Below, piece by piece: positions 32,474 to 41,020 of a stretch of DNA of 64,000 nt; the first letter of the stretch is position 1, and each line of letters begins with the position of its first letter. The notes below the pieces were generated by a model. It saw nothing but the letters and a program-made list of their open reading frames with translations, was not told the DNA's origin and did no database searches. The DNA is taken from positions 3,324 to 67,323 of the forward strand of contig DATJEN010000195.1 in the NCBI GenBank assembly GCA_035496575.1, written 5' to 3'. The position numbers and the translations under genes are program-made. Source of the stretch: PALSA-1355 sp035496575 (GTDB taxonomy: Bacteria > Planctomycetota > Planctomycetia > Pirellulales > PALSA-1355).

Positions 32474-32502
32474 AAACTATTGCATCATTTGTTTTAGGTC
32501 AA
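32474..32502 (-). promoter_or_regulatory. Sigma70-type promoter for tRNA-Cys
   Basis: On the minus strand TTGACC (32497-32502) and TAGTTT (32474-32479) are 17 bases apart. The predicted start is about 8 bases before the tRNA 5' end at 32459. The spacer is AT-rich, unlike its surroundings. Confidence 0.5.
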
Positions 32503-32610
32503 GCCGTCTTGGCAGCGCTGAGCCACTGCTTCGGAAGTTCCAGTTTTACGCCGAGTGCGCCGGGCCGTTCTCAAGAAGTAAACGGCCACTTCGGCCGGCT
32601 GCCTTCAATC

Positions 32611-33357
32611 TCATTTGCCGTTCAGCTTCGCAAGGCGATCTTGCAGCCGCCCTTCGTTGTGACACGACTTGCAAGAGATGTTGCCTTTCGCTGCAGCCGC
32701 CGGGTCGCTCTTCCAAAGTTTGGCCACCCGTTCGTATCCGGTATCCGGCAGCGTCGCGATGATCTTGTCCAAGTATTCGGCCAGCTCCTCGTGCCGTCCG
32801 GTGCGCTCGGACGATTGGGCCAGCCCGGCCAGCAATTCTCCGCGAATGTGAAGGGGTAGCCGGTCGACGGCCTTGCCCTGCAATTTCCATAACGCCTGAT
32901 AGTTCTCGTAGCCGGTGGCCCATGCCGCGGCCCGATATTTTTCCGGCAGCCGATCACCGAACAGTACGAACGTACCGCCCACGATCGCGTTCACGGCCGG
33001 GTGTCGGGGGCCGAGCTTTTTGGCTTCTGCGAAATGATCGAGTGCTTCCTGGTAGCAACGCTCAAATTCATCGTTCTTGCCGCTTTCGAGCGCAAGTAAA
33101 CCGCGATAGACCCGGGTGCCTCCCTTCCAGGCCAGCAGCTCGGCCCGCTGGTCGGGTCGTTGTTCCAGCAACAAGTCGATGTTTTTTTCCCCCCGTGCAT
33201 AGCGATCCAAATCGTTGGCTCGCCAGCCGGCAAATACGTCTTCGCGCACCAAGGCGGCGACCGGCAGACGCAGATCCTCGAGGGGAGGATCCGGCGAGTC
33301 GCCGAAGGCATTCATGGTCGTTAAACCCGCTAGCAACCCCAGAACGACTGCGCGCAT
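32611..33357 (-). CDS. Exported TPR-like protein with C-terminal CxxCH motif
   Basis: The product is 248 residues. A signal peptide (MRAVVLGLLAGLTTMNAFGDS) sends it out of the cytoplasm. Residues 40-215 are helix pairs of TPR type (ERCYQEALDHFAEAKKLGPRHPAVNAIVGG, ELLAGLAQSSERTGRHEELAEYLDKII). Near the end is Cys229-Lys-Ser-Cys232-His233, a c-type heme attachment motif, in NISCKSCHNEGRLQDRLAKL. No methionine ligand is obvious after it, so the heme may be five-coordinate or share a ligand. A heme-bearing TPR protein suggests redox or gas sensing, or an accessory of an exported oxidase; this is inference. Confidence 0.75.
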   Translation of the reverse strand: MRAVVLGLLAGLTTMNAFGDSPDPPLEDLRLPVAALVREDVFAGWRANDLDRYARGEKNIDLLLEQRPDQRAELLAWKGGTRVYRGLLALESGKNDEFERCYQEALDHFAEAKKLGPRHPAVNAIVGGTFVLFGDRLPEKYRAAAWATGYENYQALWKLQGKAVDRLPLHIRGELLAGLAQSSERTGRHEELAEYLDKIIATLPDTGYERVAKLWKSDPAAAAKGNISCKSCHNEGRLQDRLAKLNGK

Positions 33358-33618
33358 TGGTTTACCCTCTCGTAAAAGTCGACACCTGCGCGTGAATATA
33401 CCTCAGCAGGAGGGGAGATCAAAGATATCGTCCGCCGAGGAACCTGGCGGTCTGGAGGAACCGGGCAGGGATTCGCCGCCCGAGCATTGGCAGTCAAGAT
33501 GCTAGCCCGCGTGGTTCGATCTTCCTGACAGCCGCACGCATCCGCAGCCAGCATGCGCATGCCTGCGCGCGTCAACGTCCCTTCTCGAATGGATTCGAAA
33601 AAGGCAAAGGAATCGCCA

Positions 33619-33954
33619 ATGGGGATTTTCAGTTTTTTTAGCCAGCGTCGTCGAGCTCGCATGGTCGCGCAAATGGCCGAAGGGATTGCCGAGCGCAGCC
33701 AGGCCGCCGTGCTCGACCGCGTTCGTCGCCGCGCCACCACCATGCGGGTTTCCGAAGCGCGCGGATATGTCCGCTCACGAGCTTTAGACCTGGTGCATCG
33801 CGAGTTGTCCGCGCTGCATGGCGGACGCATCACGCTCGACCCCGCCACCCAAACGGAAGTGATCAGCCAGGCGACCGAGCTCGTGGTCACCAAGGTGATG
33901 GCCGAGATGCGAAATGTGCCGGCGGCTCGTCCGCGCAAGAGCAAAGCTGCGTAG
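33619..33954 (+). CDS. Small basic hypothetical protein
   Basis: The product is 111 residues from ATG 33619 (MGIFSFFSQRRRARMVAQMA). The start is preceded by AAAGGAA. It is alanine- and arginine-rich, predicted all helical (AEGIAERSQAAVLDRVRRRA, EARGYVRSRALDLVHRELSAL, TEVISQATELVVTKVMAEM), with no membrane segment, and ends in a basic PRKSKAA tail that could touch nucleic acid. No family was recognised. Confidence 0.55.
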   Translation: MGIFSFFSQRRRARMVAQMAEGIAERSQAAVLDRVRRRATTMRVSEARGYVRSRALDLVHRELSALHGGRITLDPATQTEVISQATELVVTKVMAEMRNVPAARPRKSKAA

Positions 33955-34087
33955 CACGCACGCGCGGAGATTCAAAGCTAAAACGGTCCTTCCCGACGAC
34001 CAAGCTGGCGCGGGCGGCTTGAGGCTGGTACACTCGGTGGCGCTGCAACCCCTGCTCGAGTTCTCGAAGCGCGAAAGCTGCCGCCCT

Positions 34088-35017
34088 GTGAACCAGCCCC
34101 ACCGCCTGGCCGGCGTGTTCTGCGTTTTTCAGACGCCCTACCTGGCCGACGAGTCGATCGACTACGACACGCTCGCGCGCGAGATCGAATGGCTGTTCGA
34201 GCGCGGCGCGGACGGCGTTGTCATGGCGATGGTCTCCGAAGTGTTGCGGCTTTCGCAGTCTGAGCGGCGCGAGATGGCCGACAAGGTCTGCGGCGTGGCC
34301 AGCGGCCGCCCCGTGGTGGTCAGCGTCGGCGCCGAGAGCTGGCACACGGCCTGCGACTACGCGCGGCATGCCCAGCAGGCGGGCGCAAGCGCGCTCATGG
34401 CGGTGCCGCCGATTTCGACCGCGCTCGATGACGACGCGCTATTCGAATACTTCCTGCGAATTGCTCAATCCGTCGACATTCCGCTGATCGTGCAGGACGC
34501 CAGCAGTTATGTCGGCCGCCCGATGTCGATCGACCTGTTTGTGAGACTATTCGAGTCGCTGGGCCCTCGCGTGCTATTCAAGCCGGAGGCGGTGCCGATT
34601 GGCCCGCGGTTGAGCGCGCTGCGATCGCGCACCGCGAACGCGGCCCGCGTGTTCGAGGGCACGGGCGGCATTGCCTTGGTCGACAGTTTCCGGCGCGGAA
34701 TTGTCGGAACGATGCCGGGAGCCGACCTGGTCGACGCGATCGTGGCCATCTGGCGGGCGCTCGTGCGCGAAGATTGGGGCACGGCTGAGCGGATTTGGTT
34801 GCCCCTCGCGGCGCTCGTGTCGCTGCAGCACAGCCTCGATGCATTCCTGGCGGTCGAAAAGCACCTGCTGGTCCGGCAGTGCGTGTTCAAAAACACAATC
34901 GTGCGCGGGCCACGCGCGTACGAGCTCGATGAAGTCACGCGCGAGCACGTGGATCGCTTGTTTGATCGGATGATGGGCGAGGTCGCCGCTTCACCCGCCA
35001 CGCCAGGCGGCGCATGA
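34088..35017 (+). CDS. Dihydrodipicolinate synthase-family lyase with altered active site
   Basis: The product is 309 residues from GTG 34088 (reading VNQPHRLAGVFCVFQTPYLADESIDYD). It is a TIM barrel of the DapA/NAL family: EIEWLFERGADGVV, CDYARHAQQAGASALMAVPP, and LFKPEAVPIG with the candidate Schiff-base lysine. The usual GTTGE substrate loop reads AMVSE and the YNxP tyrosine region reads QDASSYVGRP, so it is unlikely to be true DapA; the substrate is unknown. The start is inferred from the homologous position of the barrel; an ATG is not available nearby. Confidence 0.75.
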   Translation: MNQPHRLAGVFCVFQTPYLADESIDYDTLAREIEWLFERGADGVVMAMVSEVLRLSQSERREMADKVCGVASGRPVVVSVGAESWHTACDYARHAQQAGASALMAVPPISTALDDDALFEYFLRIAQSVDIPLIVQDASSYVGRPMSIDLFVRLFESLGPRVLFKPEAVPIGPRLSALRSRTANAARVFEGTGGIALVDSFRRGIVGTMPGADLVDAIVAIWRALVREDWGTAERIWLPLAALVSLQHSLDAFLAVEKHLLVRQCVFKNTIVRGPRAYELDEVTREHVDRLFDRMMGEVAASPATPGGA

Positions 35018-35092
35018 AAAAGCCGACCCGCAAAGCGCTCGTGGCGAATGACGGGCCGGCCAGTTGGTTTCGGCGGCTTGCGTGGCAGTCGG

Positions 35093-35665
35093 CTATTTCT
35101 TCGTTGCACCCGCCGGCGCCTTCACTTCGGCCAAACCGATAATGCCCAGGGCAATCCGGGGTCCGGCATTGCCGGCCGGCTGGCTCTTGAGATCGTCCGC
35201 GTCGCCGTGCACGACAACGGCCCGCCCGAGCACATGATCGAGCTCCAAGTGGTCGGCCTTGACGTTGACCTTGGCAACTCCACTGGCGTTTGCGTCGATG
35301 TTACCCAAGTCACCTTCATGGCGCTCCTTCGATTCGGCGCTGCCGTGCGGATGATTGTGGGGATTGTAGTGGCCACCCGCCGACATACCGTCGGGAGCGC
35401 GCAAGTCGCCAAACATGTGGATGTGGAACCCATGCTTGCCGGGCTTGAGCCCCGTCACTTCGCCCGTAACTTGGACGTAGCCTTTTTCTTGTTTCATCAG
35501 GATCGTGCCCGCCACGCCGCTAGCCTTCATGGGTATCAAGACGGCGACGGCGTCGCGCACCTCTTCGTGCTTGTGTTCGTGCTCGTCCGCAAGCGCGGAT
35601 TGACCGGCCATTCCCAGGATCAGTGCCGAAAGCAGGCTGCAGTAGCCAAGTACGCCTTTGATCAT
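35093..35665 (-). CDS. sodC: Periplasmic Cu/Zn superoxide dismutase lacking the disulfide cysteines
   Basis: The product is 190 residues from ATG 35665, with AAAGGA upstream. A signal peptide (LSALILGMAGQSALADE) is followed by a histidine-rich start (EHEHKHEE). The metal ligands are visible: HGFHIHMFGD, SAGGHYNPHNHPHG, ERHEGDLGNI and VVHGDADD. The two cysteines that form the conserved disulfide are missing: the loop reads DLRAPDGMSAGG, and the C-terminal RxACG site reads RIALGIIG. It converts superoxide to peroxide and oxygen. Confidence 0.9.
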   Translation of the reverse strand: MIKGVLGYCSLLSALILGMAGQSALADEHEHKHEEVRDAVAVLIPMKASGVAGTILMKQEKGYVQVTGEVTGLKPGKHGFHIHMFGDLRAPDGMSAGGHYNPHNHPHGSAESKERHEGDLGNIDANASGVAKVNVKADHLELDHVLGRAVVVHGDADDLKSQPAGNAGPRIALGIIGLAEVKAPAGATKK

Positions 35666-35862
35666 CGTGTGGTCCTTTCTTGAAGCATGAGCTATGGGCC
35701 GAGGGAGACTGCCTAGGGAGTCGGGTGGCCCCGGCGCCGAGTGCTCGCCCATCTTAACGCATGCCGACACAGTTGTCGCCCGGCGGCGAATCGGCTAGGA
35801 AGAGTCGCGTGCTGCCGCTGCCGCCGGCATGATCCAAACGCCCCCGTTCCGACGTATTGCCA

Positions 35863-36939
35863 ATGACCTTGCCGATCAACCTCGACGAGTTTGAGCACCT
35901 GGCACGGGAGCAGCTCCCCGCCATGGTCTTTGATTACTTTTGGGGTGGCGCCGGCGATGAAGTCACGCTTGGAGAGAATCGTGCGGGCTGGCAGCAGCTT
36001 AGGCTACGCCCGCGCGTGCTCGTCGATGTTTCCAACCGAGACCTAAGCACGACGGTGCTCGGACAAAAAATCGCGATGCCGGTGCTGACGGCGCCGTGCG
36101 CATTCAACGCGCTTGCGCATCCAGATGGCGAGCTGGCCGTGGCCCGCGCGACGTCGGCGGCGGGATTAATTCAGGTTGTGAGCACGGCCGGAACGTACGC
36201 GCTCGAGGAAGTGGCGGCCGCCGCTCCGAATGGCCTGCGTTGGTTCCAGCTTTATTGTTACCGCGACCGCAGTGTGACAGCCTGGCTTGTGGAGCGGGCG
36301 GTCGCCGCAGGGTACCGCGCGCTGTGCCTGACCGTCGATGCCCCGCTCGTCGGCCGCCGCGAACGCGACACGCGAAATCGCTTCCAACTTCCCGAGGGGA
36401 TGTCGTGGAAGAACCTCGAGCGCGTGGGTCTCGATCACATGGAGCACACGCCCGAAGGATCGGCCTTGGTGAACTATATTTCGCAAATTTGGGATTCGTC
36501 GCTGGACTGGAGTTCGATCGAGTGGTTGCGGAAGCTGTCTCCTTTGCCGCTCGTGATCAAAGGAATTCTGACGGGCGAAGATGCCCGCCTGGCGGCCGAC
36601 CATGGCGCTTCGGCCATCGTGGTCTCGAACCATGGCGGGCGGCAACTGGATGGAGTGATGGCCACCAGCGAAGCCCTGGCTGAAGTGGTCGATGCCGTGG
36701 GCGCCCGGGTCGAAGTGCTGGTCGATGGCGGCGTCCGCCGCGGAGGCGACATTCTCAAAGCGCTGGCGCTGGGCGCGCGGGCGGTGCTCATCGGGCGGCC
36801 GTACCTGTGGGCCTTGGCCGCAGCAGGGCAAGAAGGGGTCGAGCACCTGTTCGCTCTCTTGCGCGATGAGCTTGATCTCGACATGGCGCTCGCCGGCCGG
36901 CCAACGATCGCCAGCATCGACCGAACGTTGATTCAGTGA
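35863..36939 (+). CDS. FMN-dependent alpha-hydroxyacid oxidase/dehydrogenase
   Basis: The product is 358 residues from ATG 35863 (an in-frame TTG lies six bases upstream). It starts NLDEFEHLAREQLPAMVFDYFWGGAGDEVT, the family N-terminus, and has APCAFNALAHPDGELAVARA, LRWFQLYCYRDR, LCLTVDAPLVGRRERD, LVIKGILTGEDARLA, and the active-site SNHGGRQLDGV (His and Arg) and DGGVRRGGDILKALALGARAVLIGRP phosphate site. Members oxidise glycolate, lactate or similar acids. No membrane segment is present, so it is likely a soluble oxidase of the glycolate/lactate oxidase type. Confidence 0.92.
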   Translation: MTLPINLDEFEHLAREQLPAMVFDYFWGGAGDEVTLGENRAGWQQLRLRPRVLVDVSNRDLSTTVLGQKIAMPVLTAPCAFNALAHPDGELAVARATSAAGLIQVVSTAGTYALEEVAAAAPNGLRWFQLYCYRDRSVTAWLVERAVAAGYRALCLTVDAPLVGRRERDTRNRFQLPEGMSWKNLERVGLDHMEHTPEGSALVNYISQIWDSSLDWSSIEWLRKLSPLPLVIKGILTGEDARLAADHGASAIVVSNHGGRQLDGVMATSEALAEVVDAVGARVEVLVDGGVRRGGDILKALALGARAVLIGRPYLWALAAAGQEGVEHLFALLRDELDLDMALAGRPTIASIDRTLIQ

Positions 36940-37078
36940 CAGGATCCTGAGCAAGCCGCGCCAGAAGGTCGATTTCCGACGCAGCACGACCACGATGCGG
37001 CCTTTTGCAAGTTAGCGGCGCGGCGATTAAACTTGGGTTTCCTGCCCCCCACCCTGCCCTCCTCCATTCAGGTGTCAG

Positions 37079-38362
37079 ATGACCAAACGATTTCAAAGTC
37101 GGCGTGATTTCTTGCGAACTTCGGCGGTCTTGGCTGCCGGCACTCCTTACTGGTTCAGCTCGGAAAGCCGCGCGGAAGACAACCAATCGAAGAATGATCG
37201 CCCGCTAGTGGGTTGCATTGGCACCGGCGACCGCTGGAAGGGGCTTTACAAGGGCATCTTGCCGCATGGCGACATCGTGGCCGTGGCTGACGTCGACAGC
37301 AAACACGCGGAGTTCGGCAAGGAAGCGTCAGGCGGAAAGGCCGACATTTACGAAGACTACCGCAAGCTGCTCGACCGCAAGGATATCGACGTCGTTTCCA
37401 TCGTCACCCCGGACCACTGGCACACAAAGATCGCCATCGACGCGATGCGGGCTGGCAAAGACGTGTATTGCGAAAAGCCGCTGACGCTAACCATCGATGA
37501 AGGCAAGGCGATCTGCAAAGTCCTTAACGAGACCGGACGCGTCTTTCAGGTCGGCACCCAACAGCGCACGGAGATGAATCGACGCTTTCTCAATGCCGTG
37601 GCCATCATTCGCGATGGGCGGATTGGCAAACTCAAGAAAGCCACCTGCGCAATCGGCGGCGCACCGACGGGCGGACCCTTTGAGACGATGGCGATTCCTC
37701 CGGAATTGAATTGGGAGATGTGGCTGGGACAAGCCCCGAAGGTCGACTACACCGAAAAGCGATGCCACTACGAGTTCCGCTGGTGGTATGAGTATTCCGG
37801 CGGCAAGATGACCGACTGGGGCGCTCACCATGTCGATATCGCCTCGTGGGCGCTCGGCGCCGACGCGAGCGGGCCAATTTCGGTCGAGGGCACGGCCACG
37901 CATCCCCATGTTCCAAACGGATACAACACGGCTACCGAGTTTTTGGTCAACTGCAAGTACGCGGACGGCGCCGAGCTCATCATCCGGCATGACACCGAAA
38001 ACGGGATCACGTTCGAAGGTGACAAAGGCTCGTTCTTCGTCGCCCGTAGCATGCTCACGGGCCCTGCGGTCGATGAGCTCAAAGAGCATCCGCTACCCGA
38101 AGGCGCTATCGAAAAGCTGTATGGCGGCAAGCCGACCAGCCACATGGCGAATTTCTTTCAATCGGTCAAGAGCCGCAAACAGCCGATTTCCGACGTGTTC
38201 TCGCACCACCGCTCGATTACGACCTGCCATCTGGCGAACATCGCGATTCGTCTCGGGCGCAAGATCAATTGGGATCCAGTCGCCGAACAGGTTGTCGGCG
38301 ATTCAGAAGCCCAATCGTGGCAATCGCGAGCCCAGCGCAAGGGCTATGAGATCGTGGCGTAA
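37079..38362 (+). CDS. Tat-exported Gfo/Idh/MocA family oxidoreductase
   Basis: The product is 427 residues. The Tat signal SRRDFLRTSAVLAAG (twin Arg 8-9) sends it folded to the periplasm. The Rossmann domain begins RPLVGCIGTGDRWKGL, and the EKP signature is intact (DVYCEKPLTLT), as is HWHTKIAIDAMRAGK. The C-terminal domain has GGKMTDWGAHHVDIASWAL. Planctomycetes carry many such exported members, thought to oxidise or rearrange sugars with a tightly bound NAD(P). It is convergent with the fabF gene. Confidence 0.9.
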   Translation: MTKRFQSRRDFLRTSAVLAAGTPYWFSSESRAEDNQSKNDRPLVGCIGTGDRWKGLYKGILPHGDIVAVADVDSKHAEFGKEASGGKADIYEDYRKLLDRKDIDVVSIVTPDHWHTKIAIDAMRAGKDVYCEKPLTLTIDEGKAICKVLNETGRVFQVGTQQRTEMNRRFLNAVAIIRDGRIGKLKKATCAIGGAPTGGPFETMAIPPELNWEMWLGQAPKVDYTEKRCHYEFRWWYEYSGGKMTDWGAHHVDIASWALGADASGPISVEGTATHPHVPNGYNTATEFLVNCKYADGAELIIRHDTENGITFEGDKGSFFVARSMLTGPAVDELKEHPLPEGAIEKLYGGKPTSHMANFFQSVKSRKQPISDVFSHHRSITTCHLANIAIRLGRKINWDPVAEQVVGDSEAQSWQSRAQRKGYEIVA

Positions 38363-38412
38363 GTTGACGCCGGCGGCGCACTAGGGATTCCGCGGTCCGA
38401 TCGAATGCGCGT

Positions 38413-39711
38413 CTAGGCCGCGCGGTTCTTGCCGTCGTAACGGCTGACGATCAGCGTGATGTTCTGGCCGCCGAAACCAAAGCTGTTCGAAAGCGCGTGG
38501 TCGCACCGGCTTTCGCGCGCCTGATTGGGGATGTAGTCGAGATCGCACTCGGGGTCGGGCGTCTCGTAATTGATCGTCGGCGGCAACACATTGTCGCGGA
38601 TGGCCAATAGCGACACGATCAGCTCCGTCGCTCCGGCCGCCGCAATCAGATGCCCCATCATGCTCTTGGTGCTGGACACGGGCGTGCGATAAGCGGCTTC
38701 ACCGAAGGCGTTCTTGATCGCCAGCGTTTCCACTTTGTCGTTAACGCTCGTGCTGGTGCCATGCGCGTTGATGTAGTGAATGTCCTCGGGATTGAGGTGG
38801 GCGTCCTCGAGAGCCAGCTTGATGCAGCGCGTGGCGCCTCGGCCTTCTGGGTGCGTGTCCGTGATCCGATACGCGTCGGCCGTTGAACCGTAGCCGGCAA
38901 GCTCGCCATAAATCTGAGCGCCCCGCGTCAGGGCGTGCTCCAGATCTTCCAGCACTACCATGGCGGCTCCCTCGCCGAGCACGAACCCGTCGCGGTCGCG
39001 ATCAAACGGGCGCGAGGCTTTTTGTGGGTTGTCGTTATTGGTCGAGAGCGCTGTCAGCAAATTAAAGCCCGTGACGCCGAAGGGATGGATCATGCTGTGC
39101 GTACCGCCGGAGAGCATGATGTCGGCATCACCGCGGCGGATGATTTCCACGGCTTCGCCAATGGCCTGGCTGCTAGCGGCACAGGCCGTCAAGCAATTTG
39201 CGTTGGGACCTTGCGCATCGAACAAGGCCGCCAAATGGCCGGCCGGCATGTTTGGCTCCTGCTCGAGTTCCACCGTCGGGTGCAGCCACTCCAGGCCCGC
39301 CTTGGTGAACTGTGCCAGGTCAAATTGCTCGCCGCGCAGGGCGCTTGTCATCATGCGCGCAAAGCAGTGAAAATCTTGCTGCCCCTCGCCGCTGCCCAGA
39401 TACACGCCGAAGCGGGCTGGGTCGATCGTGTGATTGAGAATACCGGAATCATTCACCGCTTTTTTTGCGGCGCCGGCGGCAAACTTCGTATGGCGGCCGC
39501 GCAGCTTCCAGACCTCGGGGTCTTCGCCGACATCACTCAGATCCCAGTTGCGAACCTCGGCCGAGATGCGCGTCGGGAAGCGGCTGGCGTCGAAGATCGA
39601 CGTGTAACCCACGCCCGAGTCACCGGCCTTGAGGCCACTCCAGATTTTCTCGACGTCTGTTCCCATGGGCGTGATACAGCCCACTCCGGTGATGACTACG
39701 CGTCGTCTCAT
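38413..39711 (-). CDS. fabF: Beta-ketoacyl-ACP synthase II
   Basis: The product is 432 residues. The KAS catalytic triad is Cys177 (CLTACAASSQAIGEA), His317 (YINAHGTSTSVNDKVET) and His354 (STKSMMGHLIAAAGATE). It starts RRRVVITGVGCITPMG and ends NSFGFGGQNITLIV as in FabF. It has about 20 residues more than E. coli FabF, mostly in the GSGEGQQDFHCFARMM region. It lies last in an acp-fabZ-fabF operon, 54 bases after the fabZ stop. Confidence 0.92.
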   Translation of the reverse strand: MRRRVVITGVGCITPMGTDVEKIWSGLKAGDSGVGYTSIFDASRFPTRISAEVRNWDLSDVGEDPEVWKLRGRHTKFAAGAAKKAVNDSGILNHTIDPARFGVYLGSGEGQQDFHCFARMMTSALRGEQFDLAQFTKAGLEWLHPTVELEQEPNMPAGHLAALFDAQGPNANCLTACAASSQAIGEAVEIIRRGDADIMLSGGTHSMIHPFGVTGFNLLTALSTNNDNPQKASRPFDRDRDGFVLGEGAAMVVLEDLEHALTRGAQIYGELAGYGSTADAYRITDTHPEGRGATRCIKLALEDAHLNPEDIHYINAHGTSTSVNDKVETLAIKNAFGEAAYRTPVSSTKSMMGHLIAAAGATELIVSLLAIRDNVLPPTINYETPDPECDLDYIPNQARESRCDHALSNSFGFGGQNITLIVSRYDGKNRAA

Positions 39712-39765
39712 CGCTTTGCACCTCGGTTTCGAAGGAACAGAACCGATTGGGAACAGAAAGGGGCC

Positions 39766-40290
39766 CTAGTGCGGCTGGCTTCCGTTCAGGAGTGATTTAG
39801 GCACGGTCAGCGGACCACCCTGCGGGTCGCGCCCCACCTTGAAGACGCCGAGCAATTGCAACATCGCCAGTAAATTAGCCGGGTCGAAAAGGGATTCCGC
39901 GATCGACGCGTCGTTCAGATGGGCAAAAAACAATTGCACTTCACCTTGCAGCCGGTCGCCCACCGAGCTTGTTCCGCTGACGATCGCGCCATCCTTCTGA
40001 ATGTCATCGATGGTGGTCCGATACTCGAGAGTATCTCCGGGAACCGCGGGAAAATGGAAGCGCGCTTTGGCGATCTTCGCCAGAATTACCCGCTCCTCAA
40101 ACCCACCATGTTCCGCCACCAGCAGCCCGCCCGTCTGCGCGAGGCCCTCGATGATGAGGGTGTTCGGCATAACTGGCGCGCCCGGAAAATGGTCGTGCAA
40201 GTGCTCCTCGGCAAGCGAGATGTTTTTGACGGCCACGGCGCGACGGCCGCTCTCGAACTGCCTGAAACGATCGATCCAAAACCAACGCAT
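39766..40290 (-). CDS. 3-hydroxyacyl-ACP dehydratase (FabZ-like)
   Basis: The product is 174 residues of the hot-dog fold. It begins MRWFWIDRFRQFESGRRAVA, then AEEHLHDHFPGAPVMPNTLI with His34, and Glu48 in IIEGLAQTGG, so both catalytic residues are present. Asn replaces the usual Gly in the MPG motif. KIAKARFHFPAVPGDTLEY is the typical second half. It dehydrates 3-hydroxyacyl-ACP. It sits between the acp and fabF genes, 15 bases after acp, so it probably serves a dedicated ACP-bound pathway. Confidence 0.87.
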   Translation of the reverse strand: MRWFWIDRFRQFESGRRAVAVKNISLAEEHLHDHFPGAPVMPNTLIIEGLAQTGGLLVAEHGGFEERVILAKIAKARFHFPAVPGDTLEYRTTIDDIQKDGAIVSGTSSVGDRLQGEVQLFFAHLNDASIAESLFDPANLLAMLQLLGVFKVGRDPQGGPLTVPKSLLNGSQPH

Positions 40291-40305
40291 AGGAACCTGG
40301 TACTT

Positions 40306-40695
40306 TTAGGCCACGCCGACTTTGCTCTCGACGTAACGGCACATGTCTTCCACGGTCAGCAGATTGCCAAAATCCTGCACCGCCGGGTTGGCCGAAAACG
40401 CCGTCAGATCGGCAAACGGCATGCGCGCCTTGAGTTGTTCGAGCCCGTGGGCAGTCACCCGGCCATTCTGCACGTATTCGGCGTTGGTCAGGATGTCTTC
40501 GGGAAATAACTCTCCCCGAGGAATCTTGATATCGAATGCTTTCTCCAGGCGGAAGACGATATCCAGGAAATCGATCGACTCGGCGCCCAAGTCGCCCACC
40601 AACCGGGCCTGAGGAGTGACTTCGTCCTCGTCCACGCCCAACGCGTCAACCAACGCGGTCCGTACTTTGGAGAACACGTCCTCTTTCGTCGCCAT
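40306..40695 (-). CDS. Acyl carrier protein with long insertion
   Basis: The product is 129 residues, against about 78 for normal ACP. An AGGAGG site supports ATG 40695. The core has DVFSKVRTALVDALG, VGDLGAESIDFLDIVF with Ser40 as the phosphopantetheine site, and LEKAFDIKIPRGELFPEDI. A segment of about 45 residues (TNAEYVQNGRVTAHGLEQLK and on) is inserted before the last helix (TVEDMCRYVESKV). It is the first gene of an operon with a FabZ-like gene and fabF. The insertion may set partner specificity for a pathway distinct from housekeeping fatty acid synthesis. Confidence 0.88.
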   Translation of the reverse strand: MATKEDVFSKVRTALVDALGVDEDEVTPQARLVGDLGAESIDFLDIVFRLEKAFDIKIPRGELFPEDILTNAEYVQNGRVTAHGLEQLKARMPFADLTAFSANPAVQDFGNLLTVEDMCRYVESKVGVA

Positions 40696-41020
40696 CTCGA
40701 CCTCCTAAATCTCGTAATGGAGCACGATTGTGTGAGTTTGGCGACAGGGAACTTGGAGCGCCAAGAGCACCTGGCCAACTGCTATTAAGCAGATTCTCTC
40801 GGCCCAGTGCTGTCGCGAGAACCGTCTCGGACCGGCAGATTTCCCGCTGTGCCCCGCAAACTCGCCGCGAAGATTATCGGCAGCCCAACCGTTCTTTGTT
40901 AACATACAACAGGGCGGCAGTGTAACTTGCTAGCCTCCGAATCTCAAGAAGGTCTGCTGTTTCATGCAGTTGCGCCTGCTTGCCGCAACTCAAACCGCGA
41001 ATGGAGAGCGGCGGTCATAG
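40696..41020. other. Divergent intergenic region
   Basis: About 325 bases between the acp operon (minus) and a hypothetical gene (plus). No gene is supported. It must hold both promoters, but no box pair with good spacing was found; the stretch TTTGTTAACATACAAC (40893-40908) is AT-rich and the best candidate for the rightward promoter. Confidence 0.35.
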
